In this document: positions 1-12,530 of the stretch, piece after piece
Layout of the letters: each line of letters begins with the position of its first letter
How positions within the stretch are numbered: position 1 is the first letter of the stretch
Origin: Moringa oleifera
Taxonomy: Eukaryota > Streptophyta > Magnoliopsida > Brassicales > Moringaceae
Length of the DNA: 64,000 nt
Assembly (NCBI GenBank): GCA_021397835.1
Contig: JAJFZO010000747.1
Span: forward strand, 8,948,501-9,012,500
Reading direction: 5' to 3'
Translations under genes and position numbers: made by a program
Notes under the pieces: model-generated
What the model saw: the letters and a program-made list of their open reading frames with translations, nothing else
The model's database searches: none
Told to the model about the DNA's origin: nothing

Positions 1-170
1 CTATTCTCTTCTTAAAGTAATAGAGAAATTTTTTTCTAGTTAAACTTCTATCAATGTAATGAAAGAACCATCCTTTCCTATTTTTTTCTTGTCAGATAAA
101 AAGAAAATTAGACCCCAAAGAGCTTGATGAGGTGAAAGGAGGTTTACATATAACCGAGGCAAAGTGGTTT

Positions 171-967
171 ATGATTAACTCTCAGAGGCATTCTTATCAT
201 TTGATAGATCCAAGTCCATGGCTTATTTCGAGTTCACTGGGAGCTTTGGCAACCACCATAGAAGGTGTGATGTACATGCACCCATTTCAAGGGGGTGTAA
301 AGCTTCTTAGTTTAGGCCTCATGTTTATCTTATAGGCCATGTTTGAATGGTGGTGTGATGTTCTATGTGAATCAACGTTGGAAGGACATCATACCAAAGT
401 CATACAATTAGAACTTTGATATGGTTTTATTCTATTCATCATATTGGAAGTTATGTTATTTTTTGCTCTTTTTGGGCTTCTTCTCATTCTTCTTTGGCAC
501 TATGGTAAAGATCAGAGGCATTTGGCCCTCAAAAGGGATTTCAATTTTAGATCCTCGGGAAATCCTTTTTCTTAATGCCCCTATTCTCCCTTCATCTGGA
601 GCTACTATAATTTGGGCTTATCATGCTATACTCGTTGGGAAGAAAAAACGAGTAATTTATGCTCTAGTAGCTACCATTTTTTACTAGCTCTAGTATTCGT
701 TGACTTTCAATGAACGGAATATTATCAAGACCCTTCACTATTTTGGATAGTATTTACAGTTCTATCTTTTTCTTAGCAACCGACTTTCATGGTTTTCATG
801 TAATTATTAGTACTCTTTCCTTAATCATATATGGTAATCAGTAATATCTTTGTCATCTGACAAAGGAGTATCACATTGGCTTTGAAGCAACTGCATGGTA
901 CTGGCATTTTGTAGACCTAGTTCAGTTATTCCTATTTGTCTCTATCTATTAATAAGGAGGTATATGA
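171..967 (+). pseudogene. cox3: Nuclear copy of mitochondrial cox3 (NUMT), broken
   Basis: This is a decayed copy of the plant mitochondrial gene for cytochrome c oxidase subunit III. The reading starts at the ATG at 171 with [17 protein letters not shown], continues through STLEGHHTK (about 380-405), GIWPSKG (about 517) and [10 protein letters not shown] (about 620), and ends with FVSIY then GGI and a TGA at 965-967. The alignable span covers essentially the whole protein of about 265 residues. It cannot be functional. There is a stop at 333-335, another near 418, a frame change near 465, several frame changes between 685 and 870, and two stop codons at 950-955 where the family has two tryptophans. 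Most changes look like C-to-T or G-to-A. A nuclear insertion is inferred from the decay and from the surrounding nuclear transposons. Confidence 0.93.
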
Positions 968-1282
968 AGGAACTAAATAGTGGATTAAAAGATGAAAGCT
1001 TAAAGACAAAAAGAATCAAGCTTGTCTAAAGAATTACTGTAGCTTTCCCACTCCCTTTTATTATCATATACAAAAAAGTCTCTTCCACTTTCCTATCAAA
1101 TCTTTCTTTATTCTGTCACATAAATGAAGGGATTGACGAGATTATGGCAGATCATATTCACCAAGAAATGACCCAAAATTCGATCTTGGTCTATTTGAGA
1201 TTGTTCTTTTTAATGAAAATCAAAAATGTTTTCTTATCTCTCATTTCTTTTTTGAACAAATCAAACAACCTAATGGATCAAA

Positions 1283-1576
1283 CTAATCCTTGGTTGTTAT
1301 AAAAGATATTAGCCTGCCCTTGATGAGCTGAGCATCGAGTTTTATAGGAAGCTTGTGTTCGACCGAATTCAAGTCTAATCTCGACATGTCTTCATATGGA
1401 AAATTGAAACAATCTACCTTGTACTTAAGGAATCTGGTGAATGCCTGATTTTTTAATGTAGATAAAACTTTACTTATGTGGTCCAACTTAAGATCATCAT
1501 CGGACCCAAGATTAAAAGATTTGAAGTTATCGAAAGTCATATTAAACTTCTCTTCATGCTTTTCAAAAGTTGTCAA
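1283..1576 (-). mobile_element. Ty3/gypsy polyprotein fragment (segment before the RT)
   Basis: A 97-residue open stretch reads toward lower coordinates. Near its C-terminus it has MSRLDLNSVEHKLPIKLDA, which resembles the linker just before the reverse transcriptase in plant Ty3/gypsy polyproteins (pattern: x-LVEHxLPIKPxxKPVxQ). No catalytic RT motif follows, so this is a truncated fragment. The family assignment rests on this short motif only. Confidence 0.45.
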
Positions 1577-1714
1577 ACTTCGAAGACTGAGTCTCTAGCC
1601 TCGCAAACATCATTTTTAAACATTCCCTTGATTAGCATATGGGTTCATGACCTCGGATGTGTTTGTTACCAATTTACCATCTAGAAAAGTGCCAAGATAT
1701 ATTTGCAGTTTGGA

Positions 1715-2720
1715 AAAATTTTTTATTTTTTGGTTGGCAACGAGGCTTGACCCCATACATTAGAATGAATGAGATGAAATGGAGAAGAATAAGTACTTTT
1801 TTTTTAAACGAAAGTGCAAAAAATTGAGCTAGCTTACAACCCTTGCAATTAGATGTTTTAGAATATGAAACACTACCCAATAAACCAACAGATAACATGT
1901 ACTTCAAACGAGAACTATAAAACATGCCCTAATTAAGAATGCCACAAATACAATAACGAAATTTGCTTTTTAAAATGAAATGCAGATAAAGCAGAGGAAT
2001 GAACTCTAGAAAGTTAAGGAGGAATATTTAGATGCTCCAACATATAAACCCTTCTTCTTTATGCCCTTTCCTAATTAACTTCCTTGAATGACAATCTTCC
2101 ATTATATAGCCAGAAGAGGAAAAAAATAGCATCAAATCTTCAATCTCTAATTTGACTAAAATAAAGTTTTTGAGTGATAGACGAGGAACATGAACATATT
2201 AGAGGCCAAAGCTAGCAGTAATGGATTCGATTTGATTAATTGCATAGGAAATCCATCTGTAGTATGAATGAAAAAAAGAATAAATAAGAGCAATTGATTA
2301 CAAGAATCAGATGTCATGTGATGAAATGCACAGGAATCAAAAATCTAAGAAGAGAAGGATTGATGGTGAAGAACAAAACACACTTGTATCAAAAGCAGAC
2401 ATTGCAGTGGCACTTGTAAGTAAAGGTCTAATAGAAGAACCAAGTCACTGCTAGAATTATTGCGTAATCATTTATTGAACCATATCGAGAATGACACTTT
2501 TAGAAGTATCAGACTAATCAATGTCTAGTAAATAAGATAGGGTGGACAAAGCTGCAGTGGATCTTGGAGGTACATGTGTCTATTGAGACGATCCATGACT
2601 CATACCATTCAATTTCTTTTGCTTATTCATAAGGTTCTTTTACGACAATTTGCATTCCAATGTCCCATCTAATGGTTGTAAGTGCACTCGTCTTTTATAA
2701 TCCGTTGATTGGATCTAGTA
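1715..2720 (-). mobile_element. Ty1/copia gag-protease-integrase remnant
   Basis: Reading the minus strand from about 2720 down, the order is that of a copia Gag-Pol. A zinc-knuckle end (GHWNANCRKR, near 2670) is followed by the protease-region motif IFDSCAFHHMT (about 2345-2310; the usual form is LDSGASxHMT). Next come a segment ending GLYVLEHLNIPP (near 2030) and the GAG-pre-integrase motif LLYLWHS, LGHV, then SNCKGCKLAQF (about 1960-1830). Stops and frameshifts occur throughout, and Gly-Ala of the protease motif is Cys-Ala here. The integrase core is lost just after 1740, where unrelated gypsy sequence begins. LTRs were not found. Confidence 0.85.
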
Positions 2721-2724
2721 GTCG

Positions 2725-4025
2725 AAGGCATAGAAGGAGATTAAAAATATATACTAATAGCAAAGACAAACTGCATCTTTAATAGTAAGAAGTGGTGTAA
2801 TAGCTCAAATTCATATTGTAAGGCCTCAAGAAACTAAAAAAGTAAAAGAAATTCCTTTAACTATCCAAACTACTCAAACACACTTACTAGTCTTATGACT
2901 TAACGAGTCAGTCCGGGAAGTTGATACCTTGGAAAGCAAGAACACATAACACACACACAACAAGGAAGTAAAGTTCATGTGATTACATTGTAAAACAGGA
3001 TGGCATTACATAGAAAGCAAAAAAAAAAAGGTCAAGGGACCAAGGTGAGTAAGAATAGGTCCTGCGTCAGCCCATTTAATTAGGCAATTACTTTTCTATA
3101 AAGAGTATTCTAAGCCTTTGACACTCAGGCAAGAAGAAACATCACCCCTCTCTCTTGCTCCTATTCTTTGGATTCCTCTACTTTTGATATGTTGAATGGA
3201 ATGACCCCAACTGCTAATATCGATAAAGTGTTTTTTGTCCATTAATTTGACCTTTTTAGGTATAAGAATAAGGATAGTGAACTCCTACAATTTATGAACT
3301 TATGCCCAAACCATCTTAATTAATACCTTTAAATGAAGACCTTAGAAACCCATCCAACCACAATAGAAAAGATAATTTAAATGGATTGTGGAGACCCAAA
3401 GTGTATTAGATTTAGGGATTCCTTCACTGACTAAAGATGAGGCTACTCCTAGTAGGTGCTTAGGCTACTACATCCCTAATTACTTTGATCAAGCCAACCC
3501 TTAAAAGGGGATATATCTCACATTTAACTGCACTTCTTGGCATAAAGAGCCTTTCATCCTGAGTAAGATGCAATTTTCTTGCAACCTTGCTTAAGATGCC
3601 TTTTTATCCATTTAAGTAGTAGATAATAACCCAATTAGGAGCTTTAAACCATCGTGCTGCTAACCCATTCTTTATCCATCATATCACCCTGTTTGGTGAA
3701 AAAGGGCTTCTAAAGATATTAAAAAATAAAAGGACTTTGAGCTCTTTATTTGAGTTGGCCTGAATCACTCACTTATCATACACTCCACCATTCATACAAG
3801 ATAGCTAATTAATGGAATAATAGAAATAAAGATATTTGTAGAACTTATAGCGAACAAGCTGTCCTACCATGCCAACTTTTGAGGGGATTCTTTTTTTACA
3901 ATACCCACAACATAATTTATTTTTGTATCCTAAAGCTAAAAAGTGTTAGTCATTGATCAAGATGAATTTATTTCTTAAACAAAGAAATAAATTTTTTCCT
4001 TAGCATACATACACTCGAACTAGTT
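2725..4025. other. Intergenic stretch, no gene seen
   Basis: I see no coding exon, RNA gene or clear repeat here. The sequence is moderately AT-rich with short homopolymer runs (for example a run of A near 3020). Given its neighbours it is probably old transposon debris, but no family motif can be read. Confidence 0.5.
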
Positions 4026-4039
4026 AAATAACTCAACCA

Positions 4040-5230
<1,191 letters not shown>

Positions 5231-5239
5231 AGGAAAAAA

Positions 5240-6665
5240 ATATTAATCAAAAAAATTAAAATGAAATAGCAAACATAAAAGACAATAAAATCATTTTGAA
5301 GCAGTAACTTCAACAAGTAAACCAAAGTAATAACAAGGATGTCAAGCTATATTACATGTTGTTCTTATATTCAGAGGAATGCAATAGAGTGGCTAACACA
5401 TAATCACTATCTTCTTTGCTAAAGGAATTCTTACATAAATTCTCCTTATAGATCTAAACAGAAAAAAGTTAAAATTACTGTCATGATAATCACCTGTTCT
5501 TGCATCTTCCAAAGACCTTTCAAGCTGAAATTCCAATGGATTCTTCCAAGCTTCCAAGTTCTTCTACATTTGGATTTGATGTTACATGCTATGTTTGGAT
5601 TTTAATAATAAATCTGTAAGTTAGAGGCTATTTATAGTTTGGTGTTTGGGTGTCATATTATCCTTAAGCATCATGGGCCCTACCTTTCTTCATTCTTTAG
5701 GGAACCCAAGCCAAGACCTACTACCAGTCCTTACCACTAGCTCATAGGCTTTCACTAAACCATCATACTCTCTTCTTCTTTTTTTTTTTTTTTGTTTTTG
5801 GGCTGAATTTGCAGTACTAACCCTTTTTGTTACATCTTGGAGCCGAGCCAAGCTAGATGCCAAAATCAATCCTTTTTGCTTTCCATTCTCTTTTAATTTC
5901 GTGTTCTTTTGTGCCTTGGACAAGATCCTCTTTAGCTTACATGTATGCGATTTTAAAAATAATTTCCTCTCTAACTTTCTATCTTTTAATCTCTCTCTCT
6001 ATTAGATAACCCAACAACTTTTTCTCATGGGAATCAATTAATCAATGGTGATACAAGGATGAAGCTACCAACTAGAGCTCCATACAATTTGATTTGTTTG
6101 ATTTTTAGGTACTACCATTTCTAACTTCAATTTTCTCACTTGCTCATGTTTCTTTAGTAATTAAAAGCATGGTTAAATTTCTACAATATCACTATTGATT
6201 TCTTGTAATGTGGGGAAAAGCTGTATGTTTAGAGTTTAACTAGTGCTTCAAAATCTTACATGAGACAAGTGGAACAACGGGCAAAGATCTCTACTTAAGG
6301 ATCCTCTAAAATAAAAACTTGTTCCTCACTAATAGGTCAAGATCCTATTAGTGAAATAAAAGGCCTCTTGGCCTTATCCTAAACTAGTTTTAGCATATCT
6401 TGTTTTTTTTTTTTTTCTATTGCATTATGTTGTTTTGTATCAGTTGCTCAACTGGCATGGTTTCTTCTTGATTTCAGGTAGTACATTCTCATTAGTGCTC
6501 TTTCAACTATCCATGCATGTGTGTGTATCTATTTTGGTTGCATTTTATCTTCCAATTTTAGTTCTGGCCCATTCTCTAACTTGCTTTCTTAGTCTACTAC
6601 TTATGGTCTTACGCATGTTATTAGTAGTTATTTAACAATTACCAAAGAAAATTTCTTCTTGCCTC
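5240..6665. other. Intergenic stretch between two gene fragments
   Basis: No convincing gene. A short plus-strand open piece near 6000-6110 resembles an exon (it reads NNPTTFSHGN) but I cannot assign it. A 77-residue basic open frame on the minus strand (5690-5923) has no recognisable domain. A run of T at 6400-6417 is probably intronic-like debris. Confidence 0.4.
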
Positions 6666-6668
6666 ATA

Positions 6669-7605
6669 GATGATAAGGATGAAGATGATGTTCATCTGAT
6701 TTCAGGCAGTGTTATTGATGCTCCTAGAACCACAAATCTATTACCAAACTCTACTAAGGGTGAAAATTCCACCCTAAGTTGTCCATAAACCCATTTTATT
6801 GGTATTATAAGGCCGAACTGGCATTTATAAGTTGTTTGCTTACTTAATCCCTGACATTTATCCCTAATGTGCATAATTGTTTATCACTTTAAAGTTGAAA
6901 CTAAAGCCTTGTGTTCATTATCTTACTAGTTATTTAATTTTGCATTTTTTGTAGAATCTTACTCCATACAATGCTAAGCGATGGCAAAAAGTCCACATAG
7001 TTAGCTCCAACTAGTTTGAGTATGTTGTGTTCATATATCTTTTTGATTTGATGGGCTTTAATGTTTGCATTTTAACATTCGCATCCAAGTGATATTTCAA
7101 CTTTCATGATATATTATTTTTCATTTTATATTTTGTTTCTAACTGAGTGACATATGGAGAATGTTAGAATCACTTCAATGTTGATATCAACAAATAAGCT
7201 AATAGGACTGCCATATAATTCATGTCATGTTTTATGCTCCATCCATCCATTAGTTTATGTGTATCACAATTCAATATATGCAACTTTACGTTTTTTGGCA
7301 ACTTCTATTTATGTTTTGCTCTTTTTTCTTTTTAAATGGTCCCTTAATACTAATTTTCTTTATGATCCGCATCTAGTGTCAATAATGATGCTGATATTTT
7401 ACTAGTTATGGGATTGTTTTTTTGATTTTCGTATGTTTTTGTGCAGGTATTATGGATCACTAGGGTCAAAGCCTTTGCCTGTTCATAGTGATAGTGTTGC
7501 TTACACCTTATTTGTTTCTAAAGATTGTAGAATTCCTAAGATTTGGATTGTAATGCGACAGATCAAGAATCTTTTAAATAAGAGAATAATTGTGGTAGTT
7601 TATTC
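6669..7605 (+). pseudogene. RRP44A: RRP44/DIS3 exoribonuclease fragment, two exons
   Basis: Two plus-strand pieces match adjacent exons of plant RRP44A (the DIS3-type RNase II/R-like subunit of the RNA exosome). The first, about 6669-6827, reads DDKDEDDVHLISGSV and DAPRTTNL, then ends near GIIRPNWHL. The second, about 7447-7605, begins after a CAG acceptor-like site with YYGSLGSKPL, then TLFVSKDCRIPKIW and NKRIIVVVYSWD. These lie in the cold-shock domain region upstream of the RNB catalytic domain. The gap of about 620 bp looks like a retained intron. At least one in-frame stop occurs in the first exon (near 6795), and no RNB domain follows. It is a captured or duplicated fragment, not a working gene. 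Confidence 0.82.
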
Positions 7606-7609
7606 TTGG

Positions 7610-9375
7610 GACCATCATTTTGGAATTAGTATTATAGTAATTCTTTTATAATTCTTTTATAAAACCCATGTTATAGATGATATCAAACTCAAGCTAGGAT
7701 CAAAGTATGCATGACCTGGATCCCACATTAGTTATGTAGTAAGCTAGCACATTTTGGAAGACCAATTGACTTGCAGTAAACCTAATAAACAAAACTGTAT
7801 TTGTTTTATTGGTATAGTCCACTAGACTCAAGTCATAGATGCAAGACTCCATGATTGCAGTTATAATTTGTAGGATATTGTACATAAGTATGCTCAAAAA
7901 AATAATTGTAGTAACTTTATGATGTAATGTGACTCAAGATATAGATCCAACCAGAAGACTTGGTTATACTATACTTTAAATGCATCCTCCTTTTAAGGAA
8001 CTTGACTAGAAGAATTTAAGGGCACAAACCCTTCCAAAACTTACTCTAAAGCTAACAGTATAGTTTCTAATATGCTTTAATGACATTACTTAGTTTTTTT
8101 GCCATATTTTGATTTTGATCTCTGACATAATTTAATCTAGGTGTCACTTTTTAGGCTCAATCAGGTAAGCTTGATAATGGCCATGATTCTTCATGGAACC
8201 TTAACCATGTTGGGGATGGTTTAGTTAGGCAAACTGATGGGAACGAGTGTCCTTCATCATCTTTTGAAGCTTTTGATTCTATTACGAGGCTTGCCTTAAT
8301 TAACTCATTTGATTCAAAATGGTAATACTTTTTACTATGTTTATTCTATCTGGTAAAAGGCTTTTAGTTGAGCATCTATAAGCTGATGCAAAATGATTTG
8401 ATGTACATTTTCATTTGTCATCTTTGTGAGTCTCATAAATTGAACACTTGGAACTTGATGCCAATAACTCCATTCAATATACTATCACTTGAGTGCCTTT
8501 TGGTTCTTTGCTGTACTTCTTATCAATTTGTGCCAACCTTGGTATGATAAAACTTGAAACTTTCTCTGAGCTCTGGAACTATTTTTACTTTATACAGACT
8601 AGTGGAATTTCACCCAAGACCATATGCAATATACTTGCATAAAGTATGATGGATCACTTTTTGGGTAAAAAGAGAAAATGATATGCTAGCTATGGAATGT
8701 GTTTGAACCATTTTTCCCCCATTTTCCTTGGGGAAGGTGGTAATGCCCAAGGCATTTGACAAAGTGTTAGTAAATCTATGAGTTGAAGATATCATATTTT
8801 TGAATTGACACAATAATAAATCCCTAAAAGTTATTCCTAAATTTTCTTAAAGGAGCTCTGTTTATCCCCCTTTTTTTAGGTCATCCTTAGTTCTTGTCCA
8901 ATTTATATGTTAAAAATTATTGTGGGCAACAATTTTTGGACCCAAGGGATCAAAATCTATTCTTATGATCTTGATAGTGAAGAAATTATAGAAACTCTTA
9001 AGCAAGAAGGTGCAGTTAATCCTCATCAACAAGCTAAAACTAATTTACGTCTTTATACTGCTAGACTGGTGAGATAATTTTCTAAAATTTGTAACTAGAA
9101 ACTTGTCTACATGCACATGGGCTCTTAGTGCTTGTGTGTACATGTGTAATTCATATAGCTTCTTATTATTAAGTTATTACAATAATATAGGACTAGAAAT
9201 TGTTACGTCAGAGGATTTATTTTCCACTTTTTCCTTAAATATATTTGTTTGTGTTTTCATGCTATGAATCCATAGCACGCTTGATGAGAGAAAAGGTAAG
9301 ATATAGTTCTTTCATAGATTAATTTTAACAATAAATCATTTAAAATATATTTTATAATAATTACAACAATATGTG
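7610..9375 (+). other. Region with two unidentified exon-like pieces
   Basis: Most of the stretch is non-coding. Two plus-strand pieces look like exons of a real protein. One, about 8155-8321, reads SGKLDNGHDSSWNLNHVG, then SSSFEAFDSITRLALIN and FDSKW. The other, about 8920-9069, reads NNFWTQGIKIYSYDLDSEE, then IIETLKQEGAVNPHQQAK, and is followed by GTGAGAT, a plausible donor. I do not recognise the protein. They lie between the RRP44 fragment and the CACTA transposase remnant, so they may be another captured host-gene fragment or part of the transposon gene. Confidence 0.4.
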
Positions 9376-9389
9376 TATTGATGTAACAG

Positions 9390-9810
9390 GCAAAAGATGG
9401 AGTAGAGCCATCATGAGCACATATACTCATAAATACTCATAAGAAGCGCAAAGATGAAGATAAGTTAAGTCAATATGAAAATTCTAATGAGCAATCAAAA
9501 GAAGTATTAAATTGGGAAAATGATATATATTCGCAAGTAATGGGACCAGAAAGAAATGGTCTTATGCATGGATTAGGACTTGGTCCAACTCCAAAGAGTT
9601 TATTAACTTCATTATTCTCTTGCACGAAGAGAAATGTGAATGAGAATACAGCTGATGAGAGGGTTCATAAGTTGAAAAATGACTTGAAGATGATGAAAGA
9701 AAATTAGGAATGTTTGGAAGCTCAGCTTGCAATGATAAAATCATTATTAATAAGAAGGTCTTTCGATACAATACATATTGAACATAATAGACTATTTAAC
9801 AATCATGTAT
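9390..9810 (+). mobile_element. CACTA (En/Spm, Ptta-type) Transposase_24 C-terminal remnant
   Basis: A plus-strand frame reads KKRKDEDKLSQYE, then VLNWENDIYSQVMGPERNG, then MHGLGLGPTPKSL, followed by a short coiled-coil-like ending (MMKEN, LEAQLAMIKSLL). The pattern of G-P-E-R-x-G, then GLGxGPTPS, then a C-terminal helix is typical of the plant Transposase_24 family linked to CACTA elements. Stops interrupt it (near 9413 and 9706). It lies about 1.2 kb inside the CACTA-like terminus at 10979 and in the expected orientation. Confidence 0.72.
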
Positions 9811-10439
9811 GATCTACTTCGTATTTTCTATTGTTTATAAAAATATGGAGAAAAACTCACCATGATGGAAAATAACATATTACAGTTAAACTTTATTTTA
9901 TATTATATTATTGAGATGCATAACTTTATTTGTTTTTTTATATTTAATAGATTCGTGATGCATTCAGTTGTCATAAAGGTGTTGAAGAAAATGATAAAAA
10001 TATAGTGTCTGAACCTTCTCAGAGTAAGTATTATTTTTTGTTCTTATAAAATAATTATATTTTGTACATGTTCTGTCTTATGTTTTTCATTTTCAGGTCA
10101 TACATTGTGAACTAACTATCATTTGTTAGAGATTGATAAAATGATATTTTGTGGAGTTAATATATGTTTTAACTCTTTAAATTTAAGAGCACTAATGAAC
10201 TTTTTACTTGGAATTATATTTTTTACTAAATGACTATTTAACATTTGGATATATTTTATTATGCAAGAAGATAACATAGGTGGTATTTTAGTGTGTAATT
10301 GTTTTATTACATTGTGAGTATTAATTTTAAATTTTCGTATTTTAATTTGTAAATATTTTTTTTTTAAAATAGTGGTTATTCAAATGTCAACCATCTTAAC
10401 AAACTTATAGTTTGGTTTATATCGATAATTATATTAACA

Positions 10440-10979
10440 TGGAATGGTAAACTGTTAATTGTCACAAATAAATAAATAAAACATCAACTTGGTTTTTAAC
10501 AATAATTGCTAATTACATGATAATTTCCTCAAATACATAGACATTTAACAGCAATATTTGATAATTGCCGCAAATAAAATAAAAGTCAATTCGTTTTTAA
10601 TGATAATTGTTATTTGTTTAAATAATTATCATTAAATTACTAGATATTTAGTTATAATTGATAATTATAATAAACAACACAAATGCTAATTTATTTTTAG
10701 GAGCAATTTATAATTATCACCAACAAAACAAATGTCAATATATTTTTAACGGTAATTGTCAATTGTCGTTAACAATTGTCAGTAATAACATAGATTTTTA
10801 ACGACAATTATTTTATATCTTTATCAGCAATCGTCATAATTATTGCTATAGAGTTTTCTTGACCCCAGCTACTCTAGCTTTTGATTAATTACTAGCAAAG
10901 ACCCTAGTAGCACTTGTAATTACAACTAGAATTCAAAACAATTGCTGCTAAAACCCTTTTATGTTGTAGTGACCATTAC
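10440..10979 (+). mobile_element. CACTA element 3' end with subterminal repeats and TIR
   Basis: This AT-rich block carries at least five degenerate copies of a motif like AATGTCAATTTGTTTTTAAC followed by AATTGTC (near 10480, 10585, 10690, 10735 and 10790). It ends in TTGTAGTG at 10972-10979, which read on the minus strand is CACTACAA, the classic CACTA terminus. Arrays of subterminal repeats next to a CACTA terminus are the known transposase-binding architecture of En/Spm elements. I could not find the matching 5' CACTACAA end, so the element's left border is unknown. Confidence 0.7.
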
Positions 10980-11716
10980 TTTGCCTTGTTTAATGAGATA
11001 TTGGACCGCATACACTAGAGAAAAGCACCAATCAGTTATATAGCCTAGACCTTGATGGCATCCAAAGTGAGCATTTGGGTTGCAGAACTTTGTAAGAGGA
11101 TTTAGTGGTGGTCTGGGTGCTAGCAGTGCTAAGAGCCCCTTTTTGACCAAAACTTTGAAAACTTATCTACAAGATTGTCCCGACGTCAAATTCCTAAGAG
11201 TCTTTATCGGTCACCTAGGTGATGAGATAGTTGACTGTCAAGTAGTAGGAAGAAGATTGAGAAAATGAGACAGTCGACTATCAAGTAACAAGAGAAAGAT
11301 TGAGAAATCATGCAGGGGCTTTCCTTATGGGGCGTTCAATGTACTAGAGATGTAGCCAAAAAAGCCAAAAAAAATGGCTTTCTTAGTCAAATCTAATTGA
11401 TCTCTCCAACTCTATGTACACATTCCATAAAAGAGAGTGGGTTCTCTAGTTATTCAAAGAGCCTCTAAAGCTATGTTTGGTGTAATCAATATAACAGCTC
11501 AACTTTACTAAAGAAGAAGAGGTATGGTCTCAACTATCACACAACTACTATACCACTACCACTCCACGAGTGGATTAGTTGAGTGACTAGACTTAGACTC
11601 TCTTTGATATCAACCACCTTTCCAAAGAAAGTAACAAAAATCATAAGAAAAGAAAGTTCACAAAAGGTTGGAAAGTAAAATGCTCGATTCACCACGTTCT
11701 ACCACTATAAGGCCCA
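10980..11716. other. Unassigned stretch with a degenerate tandem repeat
   Basis: No gene. At about 11222-11310 a unit of roughly 44 bp occurs twice (GAGATAGTTGACTGTCAAGT, then GAGACAGTCGACTATCAAGT, each followed by an AGATTGAGAAA tail). The stretch from 11440 to 11640 has an LTR-like feel (GTAATCAATATAACA) but no firm match. Confidence 0.35.
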
Positions 11717-12530
11717 ATCATACTCAAAAGAAAAGTTTGACCTGGTTTAAAAGGAATACTAACTGTATACTTAACACATGAAAGTCAAACATTATTTTTA
11801 GGGAGCTAGGTAGATGAAAAAGAGGCTTTATAGCTCAAGGTAGCTTGTCTTGCCAAAGTGGTGGGAACAGTGGAAAATAAAATGGCGAATGGGTTCATAA
11901 CGCGTAGGATTCTATCGAGCAATTTAGGCTAAATCTTGGGGAAAGCTAAAAAGCACTATTTGATGAGCTTGCATACTATTAGGTAGTTGGTCAGGTAAAG
12001 GCTAACCAAGCCAATGATGCTTAGCTGGTCTTTTGGAATGATCAGCCACACTAGGACTGAGACACGGCTCGAACTCCCATAAGGGTAGTAGTGCAGAATC
12101 TTAAACAATGGGTGAAAGATCAATCCAGCAATATCACATGAGTGAGGAAGGGTAATGTCACTTGTAAAACTTTTTCGTTGAGTGCACGATGATGATAAGA
12201 CGCAAGGAAGAAGCCTCGGCTAACTCCGTGCCAGCAGCCATGGTAAGACGAGGGCAAGCGTTCTTTGGAATGACTGGGCGTAAAGGGCACATAGGCTATG
12301 ACTTGGGTTGAAAGCGAAAGTCACCCAAAACATGACAAAATACTTTCGAAACAAATTCCATTGAGTGAGATAAAAGAGAGTGGAATTTCTTGTGTAGGGT
12401 TAAAATCCGAAGATCCATAAAGGAATGCCAAAAGCAAAGGCAACTTTTTGGGTCCCTATCGATTCTAGGGTGCAAAAACATGGGGAGTAAATGAGATTAG
12501 ATATCCTGGTAGTTCATCTTGTAAACGATT
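11717..12530 (+). pseudogene. rrn18: Nuclear copy of mitochondrial 18S rRNA (rrn18), 5' part
   Basis: The sequence follows plant mitochondrial small-subunit rRNA from its 5' end (ATCATACTC, 11717). It passes through CTTAACACATG (about 11770) and GCCACACTAGGACTGAGACA (12045), then GCTAACTCCGTGCCAGCAGC (the 530 loop, about 12220), GACTGGGCGTAAAGGGCAC (12272) and GGATTAGATA-like bases (about 12495), stopping after GTAAACGATT near 12530. That is roughly 815 bases of a gene of about 1.9 kb; the 3' part is absent. Many C-to-T and G-to-A changes, including at invariant 530-loop bases, show that it is not functional. The match is closer to mitochondrial than to plastid or nuclear rRNA in my reading. 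Confidence 0.92.

Noticed and set aside
1..90. Resemblance to the leader at 13120-13200 (both contain CTATCAATGTAAT), possibly an LTR of the same copia family
   Set aside because: The shared stretch is under 20 bases and AT-rich, too short to call an LTR.
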